Made by a program: the position numbers and the translations under genes | DNA from: Pelomonas sp. Root1217 | GTDB lineage: Bacteria > Pseudomonadota > Gammaproteobacteria > Burkholderiales > Burkholderiaceae_C | Length of the DNA: 64,000 nt | Assembly: GCF_001425705.1 (NCBI RefSeq) | Contig: NZ_LMDC01000032.1 | Span: 38,747-102,746, forward strand | Reading direction: 5' to 3' | Notes under the pieces: model-generated | Seen by the model: the letters and a program-made list of their open reading frames with translations, nothing else | What the model was told of the DNA's origin: nothing | Database searches by the model: none | Part shown: piece after piece, positions 59,904-64,000 of the stretch | How the letters are laid out: each line of letters starts with the position of its first letter | Numbering within the stretch: position 1 is the stretch's first letter

Positions 59904-60859
59904 CGTGTCTCCACAGGATCAAAGCGAAGGTTGTCGCCCGCGGCGACATCCGAATCAAAGGTGCCATCGGCCCGGGCCTTCATGCCACCGAACAGGTTCT
60001 CGCTCTCGGGGAAGCTGCGATACAGCGCGTAGACGATGCATTGCCGCTCCAGCAGCGACATGTCTTCGTCCTCAGCGGCGGCGAGAAGCTCGTCGATCGT
60101 CCAGCTGCCGCCGATGGCGAACTTCCGGCCGATCCAGGCCTGTACGGCCTGCGCCATCTCTTCCGGGAATGGGTCCTCATAGACCACAAACGGCAGCATC
60201 TCGCCGACCTCGCCAATCTCGTCGCTTGGCGCATCGAACTCACGCTTGGTGAGGAGCAAAGCCAGCAGGTCGGAGAGGTCCGGCGCTTTGGGAAACACGG
60301 CCGGATACAGGCTCAGCACCAGCTCGTCGACATGCTTCACCAGCTCATGCTGTGAGGTCGCCAGCGCGTCTGGTAGCAACCCGGTCTCGAGATCGGGGAA
60401 CGAGGACGGCCTGCGCGACCGGAACGCGCCCGCTTGGGCGCTCATGAACTTGTCGCCCGCGCCCGTGACGTCGACCTGCAGATGGGCACGCACGCTGCTG
60501 GCGCTCTTCAAGACCTCATCCAGGCGCCCCAGCTGCTGGCGGGCCTGCGGATCCGTCACTTGGATGAGTTGCTCCCTGACCGACTCCTCCATCCGCCGGT
60601 CTTCTTCCTGGCGGGCGTGGATGTGCTGCCGCGCCTCGTTCAGGCGCGGCGCGATATCTCGCGTCCAGGCCACGGATCCTGGCGCCCGCCAAGCCTGATG
60701 GATGAAGTCGCGTATCTGCTGCCGATGCTCGATGGACAGCATGCGCGCCCGCCGGGCGAACTCGTAGGCCTGGTCGAAACGGCCACGCTCGATGAGCAGC
60801 TGCAGCATCCGCTCGACCAGGATCTGATGGTCCTCGACCTTCAGGTCCAGCATGCCCAT
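59900..60859 (-). CDS. Kleisin-like subunit (JetA/MksF-like), probably 5'-truncated
   Basis: 319 residues from ATG 60859. Helical, with a central region (FARRARMLSIEHRQQIRDFI, then LNEARQHIHARQEEDRRMEE) that matches the middle of Wadjet JetA-type proteins, and a C-terminal winged-helix-like part (about 200-310). JetA proteins are usually near 480 residues; the N-terminal wHTH is absent. The frame is open upstream to 61072, but that stretch overlaps the end of the neighbouring gene and reads like shifted low-complexity sequence. A GTG at 60865 with GAGGG before it is an alternative start. It is first in the JetA-JetB-JetC-like unit; no JetD toprim nuclease was found in the window. Confidence 0.6.
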   Translation of the reverse strand: MGMLDLKVEDHQILVERMLQLLIERGRFDQAYEFARRARMLSIEHRQQIRDFIHQAWRAPGSVAWTRDIAPRLNEARQHIHARQEEDRRMEESVREQLIQVTDPQARQQLGRLDEVLKSASSVRAHLQVDVTGAGDKFMSAQAGAFRSRRPSSFPDLETGLLPDALATSQHELVKHVDELVLSLYPAVFPKAPDLSDLLALLLTKREFDAPSDEIGEVGEMLPFVVYEDPFPEEMAQAVQAWIGRKFAIGGSWTIDELLAAAEDEDMSLLERQCIVYALYRSFPESENLFGGMKARADGTFDSDVAAGDNLRFDPVETR

Positions 60860-60957
60860 CAGCACCAGATAACCCTCGGCCGTTGCCCTGGTCTTCGAAG
60901 TTGCCGGTGGGCCGGCAGCGAGCCCCGTGCCGGAGGTGCCGGCGAGAGGCTGCCGGA

Positions 60958-62202
60958 TTACCTCTCCCAGCCTCCGCGCCCGGGCGCCGGTCTGCGCGGA
61001 CCGGGTCGGCTGGGATCCGGGCGGTCGGCGCTCGGCTGTGACCTCACGTACTCGTCGAGTCGACGGTCCCAAGCAGCAGCGATCTGCTTCACCAGCTTCT
61101 TGCTATTCACCAGTTCGTCGCCGGAAGCCACGCCCAAAACCGACAGGGGAACGATGGATTGTTCTGAGGCGGCGGCGTCGACAAACTGCAGTACGTCCGT
61201 CTCGTTGACAAAGGAGTTGAAGACCGCGTGTCCAGCACCGCTGTTGCCCGTGGCCAGCGCACCTTGCTTGTATGCCGCCAGGTAGACCATCAGCTCCTGG
61301 AAGCGAAGGCCATTCTTTCCGAGGTCAACCTTGCAGGTGGCAGGATCGTCTGGATTCACGTCACGAAGGTGGCTGACCGGGATGGCCGAATAGAACGGGT
61401 AGCCCGACGAGCCGAGCGCATACAAGGAATAAGACCCCCTTGCTGGGCGGTGCACAGCTGTCAGCGCCTCGAATTGCGACTGGTTCTTAGCGTTCCTGTT
61501 CCTATAGACATCAAGCTTCAGCGACTTCGGAGTGTCAGCGAGCTTGAACTGGATCCAGAACAATCGCACACCCCCGTCGGGAACCAGCCCGCTTCCTGAA
61601 ATCAGCAGCAGAAGATCGGCGCCTACGGACGCCTCTTTGAGCGCAGGCACACGATGACTGAGGATCTGGCCCACGCCGACCTGCAAGTCAGCACCGAGCA
61701 GGCGCTGGGCAGTCGCGATCTCTTCCTTGAGACCCTCGACGAATTTCAAGGTCGATGTGTTCTCGTCGAGCAGCCTGCGGATGTCGTCGTAGGCCCTCTT
61801 CGAGGCGTGCGTCAATGCCCAAAACAGGCCCGCTACGTTGGATCCACCCAGATAGCCATCGACCTCATGGAGCTTTCCGCCAATGTCCAAGGGAACGAAT
61901 TCCTTCCGCACCCTCAACGTGTGGTCGATATAGGTTTGGGGAAGCTCGCTCGATGAGTAGAAGTCCACCAGGTGGGAGGCCATCCATTCGCTGAGCTTCA
62001 AGCTGCGATCGACCCGCGACTTGTCGGCAATCAACTTTTCCAGGCGCCGCTCCACCTCCCAGCGTTTCTTCCTTTCCGCATCAGCCTCGGCCTCCGCGTC
62101 TGCTTGCGCATCTTTGGCCTCTTGAATCTCCTTCAGAGAATCACTTCGTGGCACCAAATCCAGCAGTTTTAAAAGCCATTTGGGGACCAAGGAGCTAGTC
62201 AT
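60958..62202 (-). CDS. Unknown protein with possible PD-(D/E)XK-like nuclease core
   Basis: 414 residues. A charged coiled coil (about 22-60) is followed by helices. The segment ALKEASVGADLLLLI (Glu190, Asp196) and then RLFWIQFKLAD (Gln218, Lys220) has the E...GAD...Q-x-K layout of a branch of PD-(D/E)XK nuclease-like proteins. The second half (about 230-370) is mixed alpha/beta without a known motif. The tail is proline/arginine-rich. No membrane segment. Position between a condensin-type defence unit and another unknown gene fits a defence effector. The nuclease reading is by motif only. Confidence 0.5.
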   Translation of the reverse strand: MTSSLVPKWLLKLLDLVPRSDSLKEIQEAKDAQADAEAEADAERKKRWEVERRLEKLIADKSRVDRSLKLSEWMASHLVDFYSSSELPQTYIDHTLRVRKEFVPLDIGGKLHEVDGYLGGSNVAGLFWALTHASKRAYDDIRRLLDENTSTLKFVEGLKEEIATAQRLLGADLQVGVGQILSHRVPALKEASVGADLLLLISGSGLVPDGGVRLFWIQFKLADTPKSLKLDVYRNRNAKNQSQFEALTAVHRPARGSYSLYALGSSGYPFYSAIPVSHLRDVNPDDPATCKVDLGKNGLRFQELMVYLAAYKQGALATGNSGAGHAVFNSFVNETDVLQFVDAAASEQSIVPLSVLGVASGDELVNSKKLVKQIAAAWDRRLDEYVRSQPSADRPDPSRPGPRRPAPGRGGWER

Positions 62203-62292
62203 TCAGTCAGGTGGGATTCGTTGTCGTTGGTCGTGATACCTGACGCTTGTGGGAGCTAACGGAGAGAGTGGAGGTAGTGCTCTGGACAGCAA

Positions 62293-63033
62293 CTATGCCC
62301 GATAGATCGGTGCGTTCAGGAACATGACAAGTTCGAGCGCGCGCAGCGGCGATACCGCGTAGCCGATCTTCTTGTTCATCGACGCGTGAAATTGCTCAAA
62401 GCCTGGACGCTCCACCAGGTTGCGAAGTTCTTCAAGGTAGCTCTGGTAGAAGTGGACACTGTTGACGCGGTAGTGATGCGGCCTCTCGCCGCGCACGAAC
62501 GCGAAGACCTTGGAGTCCCAGATCGCGTAGGTCTGCGGCGCCACGAAATGAAGCAGCTTGGAGACGCCGACAACCGAGTTGTTCACCAGGCCTGCCAACG
62601 CCTCCAGCTCCCAGGCATCCAGACGATGGCCTTGCTTGGCCCTTGTCAGCATCGCCGCGGCCGCGGCCAGGTCGCACCGGTCGGCGTCGGGGTACAGCTC
62701 CAGGATCGTGGGCATCCACCCGTAGACCATGTGCGCGCCGCAGACCACATCACTGGCGTCGAAGGACGACTTGCGCTCGAAGAACGCCAGCAGGTGTGGA
62801 TAGGTGCCAATGTAGGGATCATCCGAAAGGATTTCCGTGCCACGCTCGAGTTCAAAGACGTCACGCATGCGCAACGGCGCCGGCGTGGATAGTGGGCGAA
62901 GGGTCTTCATCGGCGACGATTGGGACGACGGTGTCCCGAGGATGATCGGCTCGAACATTTGATTTGCGATCACCCACTGACATCGAATCAACCCACGGAG
63001 ATTCGTGAAGAAGTTGTGTATGCGTCCGGCCAA
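62293..63033 (-). CDS. Uncharacterised protein (up to 246 aa)
   Basis: Helical soluble protein. The segment VSKLLHFVAPQTYAIWDSKV, then FAFVRGERPHHYRVNSVHFY, recalls the helix-hairpin-helix region with IWDxxV seen in OGG-like glycosylase-fold proteins of defence islands; the catalytic Lys/Asp pair of glycosylases was not identified, so no function is claimed. Possible starts are 63033, 62955 (MFEPIILG) and 62910 (MKTLRPLS); none has a clear ribosome site. The upstream end is 34 bp from the hairpin at the start of the IS66 piece, so its own promoter may have been displaced. Confidence 0.5.
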   Translation of the reverse strand: MAGRIHNFFTNLRGLIRCQWVIANQMFEPIILGTPSSQSSPMKTLRPLSTPAPLRMRDVFELERGTEILSDDPYIGTYPHLLAFFERKSSFDASDVVCGAHMVYGWMPTILELYPDADRCDLAAAAAMLTRAKQGHRLDAWELEALAGLVNNSVVGVSKLLHFVAPQTYAIWDSKVFAFVRGERPHHYRVNSVHFYQSYLEELRNLVERPGFEQFHASMNKKIGYAVSPLRALELVMFLNAPIYRA

Positions 63034-63066
63034 CTCACCTTGAACGTCTCGTCGACGACGACCAGG

Positions 63067-63101
63067 ATGGTGTCCACCAAAGTCATTTAGGTGGACACCA
63101 T
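63067..63101 (+). promoter_or_regulatory. Hairpin sequestering the tnpA start
   Basis: ATGGTGTCCACC (63067-63078) and GGTGGACACCAT (63090-63101) form a perfect 12-bp stem with an 11-nt loop. The right arm contains the AGGTGG ribosome-binding site and the first two bases of the tnpA ATG (63100). RNA reading in from outside would hide the start, a known way for insertion sequences to avoid activation by external transcription. Confidence 0.65.
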
Positions 63102-63444
63102 GTCAGACGCCAAGCCGGCCAGTCGCCGACGTCACGATGCAGACCTGAAGCGTCAAGTCATCGCCGCATGTGCGGCACCTGGCGCGTCCGTGGCCCAGGT
63201 GGCGATGAGCTACGGCCTCAACGCCAACCTCGTGCACAAGTGGCGGCGCCTGGCTGGGCACGATGGCGAGCCTGCTGGCTCCCCAGCATTCGTCCCGGTA
63301 TCGGTGGTCACCGAGGCGCCACCGTGCGAGCCGCCGCAGCCCATCGAACTGGAACTGCAGCGCGGTCCGGTCCATGTTCGGGTTCGTTGGCCCATGGCGG
63401 GCGCTGCTTCCTGCGCCGCCTGGCTGCGCGAGATGCCGCGTTGA
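63100..63444 (+). CDS. tnpA: IS66-family TnpA accessory protein
   Basis: 114-residue IS66 OrfA. The HTH (HDADLKRQVIAACAAPGASV, then AQVAMSYGLNANLVHKWRRL) occupies the first 60 residues, followed by a proline-rich linker and a C-terminal strand pair (IELELQRGPVHVRV). Essential with TnpB and TnpC for IS66 transposition. Start set at ATG 63100 behind AGGTGG; a GTG at 63091 is the alternative. Its stop overlaps the tnpB start. Confidence 0.9.
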   Translation: MSDAKPASRRRHDADLKRQVIAACAAPGASVAQVAMSYGLNANLVHKWRRLAGHDGEPAGSPAFVPVSVVTEAPPCEPPQPIELELQRGPVHVRVRWPMAGAASCAAWLREMPR

Positions 63445-63773
63445 TCCGGGTGGATGCCGTGTGGCTGGCGGTCGAACCGCTGGACATGCGCGCCGGCACC
63501 GAGGCCGCTCTGCGGCGCGTGGTCACTGTCTTCGGCGCAGCGCGCCCTCACCACGCCTACCTGTTCGCCAACCGTCGAGCCAACCGGATGAAGGTGCTCG
63601 TGCATGACGGTATCGGGGTGTGGCTGGCAGCTCGGCGCCTCAACGCGGGCCGCTTCGTCTGGCCTCGCGACGTGACCGGCACGCTGAGCCTGAGCCGCAC
63701 TCAGTTCGACGCTCTGGTGCTTGGCCTGCCCTGGCAGCACGTAGGCGAGGCCGGCGTCATCACGCTGCTCTAG
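63441..63773 (+). CDS. tnpB: IS66-family TnpB accessory protein
   Basis: 110-residue IS66 OrfB with the typical sequence IRVDAVWLAVEPLDMRAGTE, then YLFANRRANRMKVLVHDGIG and FVWPRD. Start codon TTG at 63441 shares TTGA with the tnpA stop, indicating coupled translation. Full length for the family. The expected tnpC transposase does not follow intact. Confidence 0.9.
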   Translation: MIRVDAVWLAVEPLDMRAGTEAALRRVVTVFGAARPHHAYLFANRRANRMKVLVHDGIGVWLAARRLNAGRFVWPRDVTGTLSLSRTQFDALVLGLPWQHVGEAGVITLL

Positions 63774-64000
63774 GCCGCGTCCATTGCTGCATCTGCCGAT
63801 GGTTGGCGAGGCCAACGGCAGGCAGGATCACCACTCGTGATTGCCGACGATCTCGACACGCTCGATGCCCACCAACGTATGCGTCCGCCCAAGTCACCTT
63901 GATGTCCGGTAGCCGGACTTGGATGCTTGTGTCCACGACGACATGCGTGGACATATGGGCACTTCAGACTTGAGCACAGGGGAACCGACGACACCGGCCG
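63774..64000 (+). mobile_element. Remnant of IS66 tnpC end region
   Basis: After tnpB a plus-strand frame from GTG 63837 reads IADDLDTLDAHQRMRPPKSP and stops, resembling only the first residues of IS66 TnpC before breaking off. The remaining sequence to the window end, including the inverted pair TGTCCACG/CGTGGACA (about 63930-63953), was not identified. The IS66 copy is therefore a remnant that cannot transpose on its own, unless sequence beyond the window helps. Confidence 0.45.

Noticed and set aside
63760..63954. 64-codon minus-strand frame after tnpB, starting MSTHVVVDTSIQ
   Set aside because: The start looks protein-like, but the rest is not, and it overlaps the tnpB stop; insufficient support.

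Overview
The window is GC-rich DNA with strong G/C third-position codon bias. Its gene content (NorR with GGT-N7-ACC boxes beside a flavohaemoglobin; DUF1302/DUF1329/YCF48/RND clusters; KfrA; IS66 and IS21 pieces) fits an environmental, aromatic-degrading betaproteobacterium of the Burkholderiales. That placement is inference from content; no rRNA or tRNA gene was recognised.

Five regions can be read. (1) 0-9.5 kb is an accessory island: unknown small genes, a duplicated 45-bp sequence carrying a palindrome, three small XRE regulators, a KfrA-like coiled-coil DNA-binding protein, a tyrosine recombinase, a HEPN-motif protein, and a two-gene unit made of a proteasome-like Ntn-hydrolase candidate and an AlbA_2/Schlafen-type protein. 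(2) 9.8-13.8 kb holds nitric-oxide detoxification (hmp divergent from norR with three NorR boxes) and a LuxR-type regulator. (3) 13.8-44.7 kb is a large catabolic region. Operon 1 (minus strand, 28.5 to 13.8 kb) has ten genes: DUF1302, DUF1329, YCF48, RND transporter, extradiol dioxygenase, FAH hydrolase, a transhydroxylase/resorcinol-hydroxylase-like molybdoenzyme with an SCP2-like N-terminal domain, its Fe-S subunit, an aromatic aldehyde dehydrogenase and an acetoacetate-decarboxylase-family enzyme. Plus-strand GntR and MFS genes follow. Operon 2 (minus strand, 44.7 to 30.6 kb) has a TonB receptor, carotenoid-oxygenase-family cleavage enzyme, NTF2-like protein, MFS, double-domain GntR, aldehyde dehydrogenase, FMN reductase, second NTF2-like protein, group D flavin monooxygenase, SDR, VOC dioxygenase and FAH hydrolase.

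(4) 45.2-53.9 kb is a two-component system divergent from a tripartite RND efflux pump. The same operator layout recurs upstream of a small-protein/frameshifted-gene pair at 53.8 kb. A GH29 alpha-L-fucosidase follows at 54.6 kb. (5) 56.4-64 kb is a second, eroded accessory region: an N-terminally clipped OmpA-domain gene, an IS21 istB scar that cuts off an SMC-type ATPase gene, the MukE-like and kleisin-like partners of a Wadjet/Mks-type condensin, a possible PD-(D/E)XK nuclease, an unknown gene and a partial IS66 element.

Read together, operons 1 and 2 suggest import of a hydrophobic aromatic (possibly stilbene-like), double-bond cleavage to aromatic aldehydes, oxidation to acids, further ring hydroxylation by two different chemistries (FMNH2/O2 and Mo/water), extradiol ring cleavage and FAH-type hydrolysis. 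A shared promoter layout (CTAGTT-like box, 17 bp, CTAGCAT) before both operons supports co-expression. The substrate is inferred, not shown by the sequence.
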